A stretch of DNA of 64,000 nucleotides, taken from JAJEEA01 sp965243615 (GTDB lineage: Bacteria; Acidobacteriota; Vicinamibacteria; Vicinamibacterales; UBA8438). A program made the translations under genes and the position numbers. Numbering within the stretch: position 1 is the first letter of the stretch; the number at the start of each line of letters is the position of its first letter. Shown piece by piece: positions 7,427 to 16,058 of the stretch. The notes under the pieces were generated by a model. That model was not told the origin of the DNA, did not search any database, and saw only the letters and a list, made by a program, of their open reading frames with translations. The DNA lies in contig CBDEVO010000003.1 of NCBI GenBank assembly GCA_965243615.1, forward strand, positions 4,278,001-4,342,000. The letters are read 5' to 3'.

Positions 7427-10400
7427 ATGAGCTCCGGGGACATGGGCGGGCCAATCGGCTACATGGTCCGAAACCGCGTCGCCGCCAACCTGCTGGCGTT
7501 CCTCATCGTGGGCGCCGGGTTCTACTCGCTGAACGGCCTCGTGCAGGAGGCGTTCCCCTCCATCACGTTCGACGCGGTCGAAATCACGGTGGCGTATCCA
7601 GGCGCCGCGCCGGAAGAGGTCGAGGAGGCGCTCCTGCTCCGCATTGAAGAGCAGGTTCGCGCGCTGGATGACGTCGACGCGGTGGTGGCCGTCGCGGCCG
7701 AAGGCCGCGCCTCGGTGGTGGTCGAGTTGCAGAACGGCGCCGACGTGCGTCGTGCGAAGGACGAGGTCGAGGCCGCCATGGGCCGCATCGAGTCCTTGCC
7801 AGCCGAGGCGGAACGGGCCGAGGTCAGGGAGATGACCAACCGGCAGAGCGTCATCCGCCTCCTGCTGTACGGGCAGGTCCCGGAGCGCGCCCTCAAGGAG
7901 CTGGCCTACCGCGTGGAGGACGAAATCGCGGCCCTTCCGGCCGTCGCCTACGTCGAGACGAACGGTGTGCGACCCTACGAGATCGCCATCGAGCCATCGC
8001 CGCTTCGCCTCCAGGCCTTCGGTCTCACGGTGGCCGACATCGCGTCGGCGGTGCGCCGCGAGTCGCTGAACCTGTCGGCCGGCGCCATCGATACCGTGGA
8101 CGCGCAGGTACGGGTGCGGACCACGGGACAGCGAGACAGCCGACAGGACTTCGAGGAACTGGTGGTCGTCGGCCGCGCAGACGGGACCGTCGTGCGCCTT
8201 CGCGACGTCGCCGACGTGCGCGACGGTTTCAGCGACGTCGATCTGATTGTGCGCTACGACGGCCAACCCGCGGTCTACGTCGAAGTGTACCGATCAGCGA
8301 GCGAAGAGGTGCTCGACGTGGCGGCGGTGGTCGAGACGTACATCGACGAGCGGTTGCTCCCCGCGTTGCCGGCCGGCGTCTCGGCCACCGTGTGGCACAA
8401 CGCCGCCGAGGTGTACGAAGACCGGCTCGGCCTGCTGATCGAGAACGGACTGCTCGGGCTGATCCTGGTGCTGGTGACGCTGACGCTGTTCCTGGAGATT
8501 CGCGTCGCGGCGTGGATCGTGGTCGGCATCGCCATCTCGTTCGTCGGCGCGCTCATCGTGGCGCGACTGGCGAACGTGTCGATCAACACGACTTCGCTGT
8601 TCGGCTTCGTCCTCGTCCTCGGCATGGTCGTCGACGACGCGATTGTCGTCGCCGAGCACGTCCACGCCGAGCGACAGGGCGGGGCGTCCGGGTCGCTCGC
8701 GGCGATCCGGGGGACCCGATGGATCGCGAGACCACTGGTCTTCGCCGTGCTGACGACCGTCGTCGCCTTCGTACCCTGGCTGGTCGTACCCGGTTCCCTC
8801 GGCACCCTCATCCACGGAACTGCCGTGCTTGTGATCGCGGTGCTGGTGGTGTCGCTGATCGAATCCCTGTTCATCCTGCCGAGGCATCTGTCGCATCTGC
8901 CGCCTCCGGGGATGCCGGGCAACCGGGTGGAGCACTTCTTTTCCGCCATCCAGCTTCGCGTGGACCGCGCGCTGCAGTGGTTCGTGCACGGTCCCCTCGA
9001 TCGCGCGCTGCGCCTGTCGGTCAGTCGACCCGAGGTCGTGATTGCGACAGCGCTTGGAACGACCCTGCTCTGCCTCGCGCTCGTGCCGGCAGGCATCGTG
9101 CGCCAGAGCTTCCTGCCCGCGGTGAACAGCGACATCGTGACCGCGGCTCTGGAGCTGCCGGAGGGGTCGCCGGCGCAACGGACCGATGCGGCGGCGCGCG
9201 AGCTCGAGGCAGCCGGCCGGCGCGCCATCGAGGGGCTGGCGGCGGAGGCGGGGGTGGACCCCGAGTCGCTGCTCGTCGGGATCAACCGGAGCGTCGGCAT
9301 GCGGCCCGCTCGGTACGGCGGTTTCGTGCTCGAATCGGGCATGGCGCCGCCGGCCAACCGCGCAACGGTTCAGGTCAAGCTGCGGGCCAGCGAGTCGACA
9401 GCCGTCGACGCCGGGGACTTCGCGGCACGCTGGCGCGCAGAGGCGGCGACCGTCCGCGGCGCGGAGAGCCTCGCCATCAGTCCGGAGCTGCTGGACATGG
9501 GGGCTCCCATTCTGATCGAGCTCTTCCATCCGGAGCCCGCCCTGTTCGGTCCGATCAGCGCGGCCGTGGTGGATGGCCTGCGCGATCTGCAAGGTGTCCA
9601 CGACGTGGAGTCGGACCATGCGACCGGGTTTCCGGAACTCCGGATCGAGCTGCGACCGGAAGCGCGCACGCTGGGGCTGATGCTGGAAGACGTGGCGGGG
9701 CAGGTGCGCGCCGCGTTCTTCGGCGTGGAGACGGTTCGAGTGCGGCGGGGTCGGGAGGACGTGCCCGTCCACGTCCGTCTGCCCGCCGGCGAGCGGAACT
9801 CCATCGCCGACGTGGAGGACTACCCGGTCAACCTCCCGGGAGGGTCCGTCGTGCCGCTGGGCCAGGTGGCCGAAGTGTCCCTGGGCACCGCGTCCCCGTC
9901 CATCCACCGCAAGGACGGGCGGCGCATCGTGACGGTCAGCGCCGACGTCGACACGAACGTGGTCACGGGTCCGCAGGCCGGCGCGTTTCTGGAGGCGTCG
10001 GTACTGCCGGAGCTGGCCGCAACCCATCCGGGGTTCACCTACGCCTTCGGGGGGCAACAGCAGGAACGGCGCGAGGTCATGGCGGCGGTGGCAGGCGGCT
10101 TCGTCCTCGCGCTGCTGCTGATCTACGGGCTGCTTGCGGTGCCTCTCGGTTCCTACACGAGGCCGCTGATCATCATGGCCGTCATCCCGCTCGGGTTCTC
10201 CGGCGCGCTGCTGGGTCACGTGGCCATGGGGCTCACGCTCGGCATGGTCTCCCTGTGGGGCATGCTCGGCGTGAGCGGTGTCGTGATCAACGACTCGCTG
10301 ATGATGATCGACTTCATCAACCGGCAACAGAACCAGGGAACGGCGCCCGCGGCGGCGATTGTCGAAGGCGCGAAGAAGCGCTTTCGCCCGATCTTTCTCA

Positions 10401-10573
10401 CCACGCTGACCACGTTCCTCGGCTTCGCGCCCTTGCTCTTCGAGCGCAGCCCGCAGGCGCAGGTGCTGGTGCCGATGGCGGCGTCGGTGGGATTCGGCCT
10501 CGTCTTCGCGACCGCCACCCTGATGCTGGTCGTGCCTGCACTGGTCGCCGCGGGCCGCCGTGAAACCGGGTGA
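7427..10573 (+). CDS. RND-family efflux pump, inner-membrane subunit (AcrB-like)
   Basis: This is a 1048-residue proton-driven RND transporter of the inner membrane, in the HAE1/AcrB-like group. It has the usual architecture: helix 1 near residues 13-34, a large periplasmic porter domain, helices 2-6, a second periplasmic loop, and helices 7-12. Helix 4 carries GMVVDDAIVVAEH with the paired aspartates of the proton relay. Its adaptor is probably encoded at 14636-15880 and its outer-membrane channel at 18526-20061, both on the opposite strand, so the three parts are split across this locus. A second ATG at 7442 is an alternative start. It is followed after 10 bp by the DUF1499 gene, probably in one transcript. 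The substrate is unknown; context suggests a modified hydrophobic compound. Confidence 0.93.
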   Translation: MSSGDMGGPIGYMVRNRVAANLLAFLIVGAGFYSLNGLVQEAFPSITFDAVEITVAYPGAAPEEVEEALLLRIEEQVRALDDVDAVVAVAAEGRASVVVELQNGADVRRAKDEVEAAMGRIESLPAEAERAEVREMTNRQSVIRLLLYGQVPERALKELAYRVEDEIAALPAVAYVETNGVRPYEIAIEPSPLRLQAFGLTVADIASAVRRESLNLSAGAIDTVDAQVRVRTTGQRDSRQDFEELVVVGRADGTVVRLRDVADVRDGFSDVDLIVRYDGQPAVYVEVYRSASEEVLDVAAVVETYIDERLLPALPAGVSATVWHNAAEVYEDRLGLLIENGLLGLILVLVTLTLFLEIRVAAWIVVGIAISFVGALIVARLANVSINTTSLFGFVLVLGMVVDDAIVVAEHVHAERQGGASGSLAAIRGTRWIARPLVFAVLTTVVAFVPWLVVPGSLGTLIHGTAVLVIAVLVVSLIESLFILPRHLSHLPPPGMPGNRVEHFFSAIQLRVDRALQWFVHGPLDRALRLSVSRPEVVIATALGTTLLCLALVPAGIVRQSFLPAVNSDIVTAALELPEGSPAQRTDAAARELEAAGRRAIEGLAAEAGVDPESLLVGINRSVGMRPARYGGFVLESGMAPPANRATVQVKLRASESTAVDAGDFAARWRAEAATVRGAESLAISPELLDMGAPILIELFHPEPALFGPISAAVVDGLRDLQGVHDVESDHATGFPELRIELRPEARTLGLMLEDVAGQVRAAFFGVETVRVRRGREDVPVHVRLPAGERNSIADVEDYPVNLPGGSVVPLGQVAEVSLGTASPSIHRKDGRRIVTVSADVDTNVVTGPQAGAFLEASVLPELAATHPGFTYAFGGQQQERREVMAAVAGGFVLALLLIYGLLAVPLGSYTRPLIIMAVIPLGFSGALLGHVAMGLTLGMVSLWGMLGVSGVVINDSLMMIDFINRQQNQGTAPAAAIVEGAKKRFRPIFLTTLTTFLGFAPLLFERSPQAQVLVPMAASVGFGLVFATATLMLVVPALVAAGRRETG

Positions 10574-10583
10574 GAGGAAGGCC

Positions 10584-10937
10584 GTGCACTTCAGACCCTT
10601 TCCGAAGCTTCCCGTCTACGTCTGCAGCCGGCACGGCGAATTCACTTGGCACCAGGTCGCGCCGCTCGCCTTCTCGGGTGATCCGGTCGCCGCCGTCCGC
10701 CGGCTCCGGGGCGTGCTGGCCGGCCTGAAGCGGACCACCGTCGTCCACGCAACGGACGACCGTCTTCGGGCCGTCTGCCGCACGCGGCTGGGCTTCCGGG
10801 ACGATGTCGAATGTCACCTCTCCGCGGCGGAAGGCGTCATCCACGTTCGCTCGGTGTCGCGCATCGCGCCGTTCTGGGACTTCGGCGTGAACCGCAGACG
10901 CGTAGCCGAGATTCGCCGCCGCTTTCAGATGGAATAG
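10584..10937 (+). CDS. DUF1499 family protein
   Basis: The 117-residue protein reads FPKLPVYVCSRHG at the N-terminus, then PLAFSGDPVAAVRRLRGVL and ends GVIHVRSVSRIAPFWDFGV with NRRRVAEIRRRF, the DUF1499 pattern. GTG at 10584 is chosen because GAGGAAGG stands at the right distance; a GTG at 10560 would overlap the pump gene and add eight residues. The function of the family is unknown. It is coupled to the RND pump gene and its 3' end overlaps the convergent sulfotransferase gene by 13 bp. Confidence 0.85.
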   Translation: MHFRPFPKLPVYVCSRHGEFTWHQVAPLAFSGDPVAAVRRLRGVLAGLKRTTVVHATDDRLRAVCRTRLGFRDDVECHLSAAEGVIHVRSVSRIAPFWDFGVNRRRVAEIRRRFQME

Positions 10938-11980
10938 CCGAGACGCTCGAGACCCGGACGGCAACTGGCGGTGAGCGCCGCCTGCTGCGCCATGTCGAGC
11001 TTCCGATACCTGGGCTTCGTCCGCCTCGGCACGGTGGATGCACGGACCACCCACTCTTCGCTCTCGAGAGACGGATCGATGAACCGTATGATCCGCCGGA
11101 CGTGCGGTTCCGGCTCGGCCTGCACGTCCTCGAACCTGACGTTCAGCAGGCGGTCGGGCGGAAGATGGCCGAGAGTCTGGTGCCCGAGCTCGATCATCGC
11201 GTCCCACAGGGCCGCGGTGTCGAGAAGCGTGAGATCGTCGAACGGCAGCTTGTCCGGTTCGACCACCGCGCCGACCAGTGGCGTGAGCCAGGGGCTGAGG
11301 GCGTCCCAGAGTCTTCTTCTGCGCATCAGGCCCAGAGGATCGATGCCGGGACGGCGCAGGTACTTCAAGGTCACCGCAATCAACCGGAAGAGGTAGTGGC
11401 CATGCATCGAGAGGGCGGTGTCGCGCCCGTCGCGGTAGATGTGAATCACGCGCGCGTCGGGAAACTCGCGCATCAGCCTCGAACCGAACAGCAGCGAGCC
11501 GCCGGAGCGTTCGACCCAGACGTCGGCGCCGAAGCGTTCGCACAGCCACCCGAACAGATGTCGCAGGTGCACGGCGGGCGGTCGTCGGGGCTGCCCCCGC
11601 ACGACCGCTTCGAGCTCGTCGAACAACGCCTCGTGGGCCCCGGTGAGGTGGGGAAGGGTGGCGCAGAGAATGGGCGGCAGGTCGCTCCGGGTGAAGCGGG
11701 CGCCGGGATCGTCGACCGGATAGAGGAACTCCTCGTAGGATGTGTCCCGCAGCATCAGTTGCGTGTGTCGCCGCTGGCGGCTGAGGTACGCCCACATCCA
11801 TTCGCCGCTCACGCGCGAGCGGCGAAACAACTGATGCACGCCGACGTAGCTGAAGAACTCCGAGAGACTCAGCACGCGGGGGTGAACGTTCAACAGGTTC
11901 GACACCATCGTCGAGCCGCAACGGCCGGTGCTCAAGACGAGTACCGGAGCCATGCGCGGTGGTGTCCCGAGGGTCACCAT
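10925..11980 (-). CDS. PAPS-dependent sulfotransferase family protein
   Basis: Sulfotransferases move a sulfo group from PAPS to a hydroxyl or amine. The 5'-phosphosulfate-binding loop LSTGRCGSTMVSNLLNVHP lies near the N-terminus, and the 3'-phosphate-binding motif RVIHIYRDGRDTALSMHGHY lies mid-protein. The length (351 residues from ATG 11980, or 342 from ATG 11953) suits the family. The upstream start overlaps the stop of the DUF2236 gene by 7 bp, implying translational coupling. A bifunctional PAPS synthetase is encoded 8.4 kb away (20398-22122). Acceptor specificity cannot be read from sequence, but P450 and MpaB-type oxygenase neighbours suggest a hydroxylated hydrophobic substrate. Confidence 0.85.
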   Translation of the reverse strand: MVTLGTPPRMAPVLVLSTGRCGSTMVSNLLNVHPRVLSLSEFFSYVGVHQLFRRSRVSGEWMWAYLSRQRRHTQLMLRDTSYEEFLYPVDDPGARFTRSDLPPILCATLPHLTGAHEALFDELEAVVRGQPRRPPAVHLRHLFGWLCERFGADVWVERSGGSLLFGSRLMREFPDARVIHIYRDGRDTALSMHGHYLFRLIAVTLKYLRRPGIDPLGLMRRRRLWDALSPWLTPLVGAVVEPDKLPFDDLTLLDTAALWDAMIELGHQTLGHLPPDRLLNVRFEDVQAEPEPHVRRIIRFIDPSLESEEWVVRASTVPRRTKPRYRKLDMAQQAALTASCRPGLERLGYSI

Positions 11981-13176
11981 GGAGTCGACTCGTCCGTGTC
12001 CAGGTGATCCGGCAGCCGGTATCCGAGCTCCTCCAGCATGGACGCCTCGAGCAGAAAGGAGAAGCTCTCGCCGCGCCAGCGTTTCGCCGCGCCCGGGAGC
12101 AGCCCCCGAGACGCCTTGACGGTCCGCTGCTTGGTGCGCATCCACGCCAGGAGGCCCGCGGTGCGATGGGCCGGGAATCCGAGGCTGTCGGCGAGGGCGT
12201 CGCCGAGAAGCGCCCGGGCGACCCGATAGGTGTGGTCGACGAAGGCGTCGTGCTTGTGCCAATCCTGCCTGTTTTCCTGCGCGATCAGCGGCAGGGCTTC
12301 CACCACGGCCTTCGCGATCGCGCGGGACTCGTCGTCGGGCGGCGGCTCGCACAGGTGCGCGATGTGCCCGAATTCGACTGTCTTGCCGTAGTCACCCTCG
12401 AACAGCAGGTGCTCGGGGGTCCCGATGAGCCAGGAAGCATAGCGCCAGGCCTGCATGAAGCCGTTGCGCTTGTCGTCGTCGAGACTGGCCCCGAGCATCT
12501 CCGCATACCGCAGCATGGTCGCGGAGAAGTTGGCCGAGGCCAGCGCCATGTGCGCGCGACTGAGCGGCACCCCGTACACGGACTCGTCCCACGCTCCCGC
12601 GTCGCGAATCAGGCGCCGGAGCCGCGCGTGCACGAGGCGGATCCGCACGGAGAGCTTCCAGCCGTCGCCGTGCCGATCGAGCGCATCGGGGAGCATGATC
12701 TCGATGAAGTGCCGGGTGTTCTGGCGAATGCGGCGCAGCCCGAAAGCGCCCATCACGCGTCCGCTGGCGTAGAACGACTTGGCGACCAGGGTGGACGCGT
12801 TGCGCAACGTGGCCACGACGAACGCGGGAATGAACAGCTCCGACTGCTCGTGAAAAGCCTCGTATCCGGGACGCAGGGCCTGGGGATCGAACCATGGCGG
12901 CACCCGTTCGGCCTCCCGGAAGAGGTCCCGGAGGGCCGCCGGCTCCGTCTCTTCCCATCCCGCGTCCATGCCGAGGCGGACGAGCCTGTTCACCTCTGCG
13001 GTGTCGAAGCGAGCGAGCGCATCCATGACCGCATCGGCCGGCTCATCGCTCTCGGTCGTGAGGCGCATGTACTGCTCGGCGAGATCGGGATTGACGGCGC
13101 GGGCCCTCTCGAAGCTTTCGCGATAGGCCGAAGGTATCACCCTACCGTCTCGCTCCGGTGTGCTCGAGTGAACCAT
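11974..13176 (-). CDS. DUF2236 (MpaB/latex-clearing-protein-type) oxygenase
   Basis: The 400-residue protein carries the DUF2236 pattern: RQNTRHFIEIMLPDAL, then RIRLVHARLRRLIRDAG, WDESVYGVPLSRAHMALA and FSATMLRYAEMLG. Members include rubber oxygenase Lcp, a b-type haem protein, and fungal MpaB, which cleaves an isoprenoid chain. The His in RLVHARL is a candidate haem ligand by family position. No signal peptide is visible, so it is probably cytoplasmic or peripheral. GGGAG six bases before ATG 13176 supports the start. It lies between a P450 and a sulfotransferase gene in what looks like one operon, pointing to oxidative tailoring of a polyisoprenoid or other lipid (inference). Confidence 0.82.
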   Translation of the reverse strand: MVHSSTPERDGRVIPSAYRESFERARAVNPDLAEQYMRLTTESDEPADAVMDALARFDTAEVNRLVRLGMDAGWEETEPAALRDLFREAERVPPWFDPQALRPGYEAFHEQSELFIPAFVVATLRNASTLVAKSFYASGRVMGAFGLRRIRQNTRHFIEIMLPDALDRHGDGWKLSVRIRLVHARLRRLIRDAGAWDESVYGVPLSRAHMALASANFSATMLRYAEMLGASLDDDKRNGFMQAWRYASWLIGTPEHLLFEGDYGKTVEFGHIAHLCEPPPDDESRAIAKAVVEALPLIAQENRQDWHKHDAFVDHTYRVARALLGDALADSLGFPAHRTAGLLAWMRTKQRTVKASRGLLPGAAKRWRGESFSFLLEASMLEELGYRLPDHLDTDESTPW

Positions 13177-13207
13177 CGGCAGCTCCCTCCCGAGAATCTC
13201 GAGCGAT

Positions 13208-14632
13208 TCAGTTGCGCCGCTCCAGGAACAGCGGCAATCCGCCCTTGGCCTTCAAAGTCAGGAACGGCATCATCTCGACCGCGTGCGTGGGGTCCGGCCG
13301 CACTTTCCAGCGCTGGCCGAAGCTGGCCATTATCAGCCGGACCGCCATTTCGCTGAACCTGTCTCCGATGCAGAGACGCGGCCCGCCGCCATAGGGAAAG
13401 TAGGCGTAGCGATGCAGTGACTTGCGGAACTCCGGCGTCCATCGCTCGGGTCGGAAGGCGTCCGGCTCCTCGAACCAGCGCCCGTCCCGGTGCACGACAA
13501 TCTGGGGCGCCGTGAGGAGCGCGCCGGCCGGGATATGATAGCCGCCCAATTCGAACGGTTCGGCCGCCGTCTGGGCAGTTGTGTACACCGGCGGGTACAG
13601 TCTCATCGACTCGGTGACGATCTGGTCGGTCAGCGGCAGATTCGGAAGGTCGGCGGGAGTCGGCGGCCGTCCGTCCAGTGCTTCGTCCACCTCCCGGTGG
13701 AAGCGTTCCTGGACCGTCGGGTGCGCGGCCAGCAGATACCAGGTCCAGGCCAGAGCCATGGTGCTCGTGCCCTGCCCGGCGGCGAACATGGTTATCGCCT
13801 CGTCGCGGACCTGGCGATCGCTCATGGCTCCGGCGTCATTGCCGTCTTCATCCTCGTACCTGAGGCCCAGCATCATCGAGAGCAGATCGTCGGTCTCGTC
13901 CTGCGATTTCCGCCGCTCGTCTATCAGGCCGTAGACGACCCCGTCGAGATAGGCCCGGTCGCGATGGAACCGCCGCGTCGCCGGCAAGGGCAGTCCGTGC
14001 AACAGGCGGCGCAGGACGGGACCCTGAAATCCCCGCATGCGCATATAGGCATTGCTCTGCTCGAATGCTTCGCCCAGGCGACGTGCTTCCTCCGGCAGAT
14101 CGAGGCCGAACAGGGTCTTGGTGACGACCCGCCGCATGAGGTCGTGCATTTCCAGGGTCATGTCCACCCTGGTCCCTGACGGCAGCTTCTTCCAGCGCCG
14201 CTCGTGACGAAGGGCGTATTCGACCATGGTCTCCGCATAGCCCTCGATTCGGCGGCGGTGAAACTGCGGTTGAATCAGGCGGCGCTGACGCAGGTGGAGC
14301 GGATCGTCGGCGGTCAGCATGCCGTTGCCCAGCAGATAGCGAAGCGCCTCGGAAGTTCGGGGGCGTCGCAGCTTCTGGTGACAGGTCACGAGAAGCGTCT
14401 CCACGAGGTCGGGGTGGGTCACCAGGTAGAGCAGCGCCGGTTTCCTCGCCAGGGTGACCATGTCGCCGTAGGTGGCCCCTTCCTGCATCAGGCCGATCGG
14501 ATTCCGGATGAGCCGGAACAACTGGCCCACGATCGGCAGCTCCGGGGGCCCCGGGGGAAGCTGGCTGCGCCTGATGACCGGCCTCGGAATGTCCGTGGAA
14601 CCGGCACGCGGATCGGACGTTTCGGTGTTCAT
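13208..14632 (-). CDS. Cytochrome P450 (copy 1)
   Basis: This is a soluble-looking 474-residue P450 monooxygenase. Features in order are a Pro-rich hinge LPPGPPELPIVG near residue 26, the I-helix AAGQGTSTMALAW with the AGxxT oxygen-activation motif, the K-helix ESMR (ExxR), and the haem loop FPYGGGPRLCIG with the thiolate Cys near residue 421. There is no N-terminal membrane anchor and no fused reductase, and no ferredoxin gene is adjacent. It starts 3 bp after the stop of the RND adaptor gene, so the two are coupled. It is a close paralogue of the P450 at 16059-17471; blocks such as RRLIQPQFHRRRIEGY are identical. Confidence 0.95.
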   Translation of the reverse strand: MNTETSDPRAGSTDIPRPVIRRSQLPPGPPELPIVGQLFRLIRNPIGLMQEGATYGDMVTLARKPALLYLVTHPDLVETLLVTCHQKLRRPRTSEALRYLLGNGMLTADDPLHLRQRRLIQPQFHRRRIEGYAETMVEYALRHERRWKKLPSGTRVDMTLEMHDLMRRVVTKTLFGLDLPEEARRLGEAFEQSNAYMRMRGFQGPVLRRLLHGLPLPATRRFHRDRAYLDGVVYGLIDERRKSQDETDDLLSMMLGLRYEDEDGNDAGAMSDRQVRDEAITMFAAGQGTSTMALAWTWYLLAAHPTVQERFHREVDEALDGRPPTPADLPNLPLTDQIVTESMRLYPPVYTTAQTAAEPFELGGYHIPAGALLTAPQIVVHRDGRWFEEPDAFRPERWTPEFRKSLHRYAYFPYGGGPRLCIGDRFSEMAVRLIMASFGQRWKVRPDPTHAVEMMPFLTLKAKGGLPLFLERRN

Positions 14633-14635
14633 GGG

Positions 14636-15880
14636 TCAATTCTCGGACGGGAGATGGATCGCGTTGCCCACGGCCGCCGACTGCACCGCCATGCCGTCCA
14701 CCGCGACCTCGATGCCATCGACGACGGCCGCGTCGCCGGCCCGCAGCCCGCCCGTGACGTGCACGACATCGTCGTCGGCCTGCACCACGCGCACCGGCAC
14801 GATGCGCAGATTGTCGTCGCGGACCACCCACACCTCGTCGCCGGGCCGGAGCGCCGCGCGGCGCACCGTGAAGTGCCCGGCCGGGCTGGCGCCCGCGAGC
14901 CGGACTTCGACCAACCTCCCCACCTGCAGGGGCGGAGATCCCGTCACGTCCGCGGCCGGGTCGCCCGATCCGCCACTCGAGTACACGCCGGCCGCCAACG
15001 GCTCGGCCACGTGCACGATGACGTCGACGGCCCGAGTCCGTTCGTCCAGCGTCGGATCGACCCGGTCGACGTGACCGTCCCAGGTGAACTGCAGGCCGCC
15101 GTAGTCAATCGTGATCGCGGCTGCGATGCGTCGATGCGCGCCGCCCGCCCCGGCCGCCCACAGGCCGGGCACGAGCGCCGCCTCGGCGTCGGCAAGCGGC
15201 ACGACCACCTCGAAGACATCCGACGCGTAGATGCGGCCCACCGCCCGGCCGGCCTCCACGAACTCTCCTGCGCCAATCGACTCCGTTCTCACGAGGCCGG
15301 TGAACGGTGCGCGCACTTCCGTTCGCGAGAGGCCCAACCTCGCCTCTTCCAGTGCGATCCGGGCGCGCTCGACCCTCGCCCGCGCCGCCGCGATCTGCGG
15401 TTCCCAGAACGCGAGCGGGCCGGCCTCCTCGGCCGGCGGCGCGCCGCTGCGGCTCCTGAACCGTTCGTACTGGCTGCGGGCGATGCGTGCTTCCTCCCCC
15501 GCCCTGAGCAGCTCGACCTGCTGCTCGGCAATCTGCGCCTCCGCCCGGGCGATGCGGTGGCGATGATCCGCGTCGTCGAGGCGGAACAACACATCGCCGC
15601 GACCGATGCGTCCGCCGCGGACGAAGGCAGGCGCCACCCAGACAACCCGACCGCCGACCTCGGCGGACACATCGACTTCCTCGCGCGGGCGCACCGTACC
15701 GAAACCGCGCACCGGAATCGGACCGACTCCGGCCTGTACGGGTTCGGTGAGCGCAACGGGAATGCGCGCGTCGGGCGGTCTGAGCGACAGCTCCGGCCGT
15801 TGCGCGACCAGGAGCCCCGCCGCGCCGATCGAACCGATGAGAATGGCGGCGGCCAGCAGATAACCAGCTCGACGACTCAT
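14636..15880 (-). CDS. RND efflux periplasmic adaptor (membrane fusion protein)
   Basis: The 414-residue protein has one N-terminal membrane helix (about residues 6-26), then a lipoyl/barrel-sandwich half GFGTVRPREEVDVSAEVGGR, an alpha-helical hairpin (about 100-180), the second lipoyl half TEVRAPFTGLVRTESIGAGE, and beta-barrel and membrane-proximal domains. This is the HlyD/AcrA-type adaptor that joins an RND pump to its outer-membrane channel. It lies between two P450 genes on the same strand and probably serves the RND pump at 7427-10573. The placement ties the pump to the oxidative genes. Confidence 0.92.
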   Translation of the reverse strand: MSRRAGYLLAAAILIGSIGAAGLLVAQRPELSLRPPDARIPVALTEPVQAGVGPIPVRGFGTVRPREEVDVSAEVGGRVVWVAPAFVRGGRIGRGDVLFRLDDADHRHRIARAEAQIAEQQVELLRAGEEARIARSQYERFRSRSGAPPAEEAGPLAFWEPQIAAARARVERARIALEEARLGLSRTEVRAPFTGLVRTESIGAGEFVEAGRAVGRIYASDVFEVVVPLADAEAALVPGLWAAGAGGAHRRIAAAITIDYGGLQFTWDGHVDRVDPTLDERTRAVDVIVHVAEPLAAGVYSSGGSGDPAADVTGSPPLQVGRLVEVRLAGASPAGHFTVRRAALRPGDEVWVVRDDNLRIVPVRVVQADDDVVHVTGGLRAGDAAVVDGIEVAVDGMAVQSAAVGNAIHLPSEN

Positions 15881-16058
15881 CTCCGGGGAGGCTCCGCCTC
15901 GGGCCGACGAGGCATGCGGGTTGGGCCGTTCACGGGAGCACGGACAAACGCGAGACCGACCAGGGGCGCGGCCCGGCCACCGGAATCGAGCCGCTCGAGG
16001 ATGCCGTCAACGGACGACGCCCCTTCGCGACGCTGTTCGCCGGATACCCCCCGGAGGC

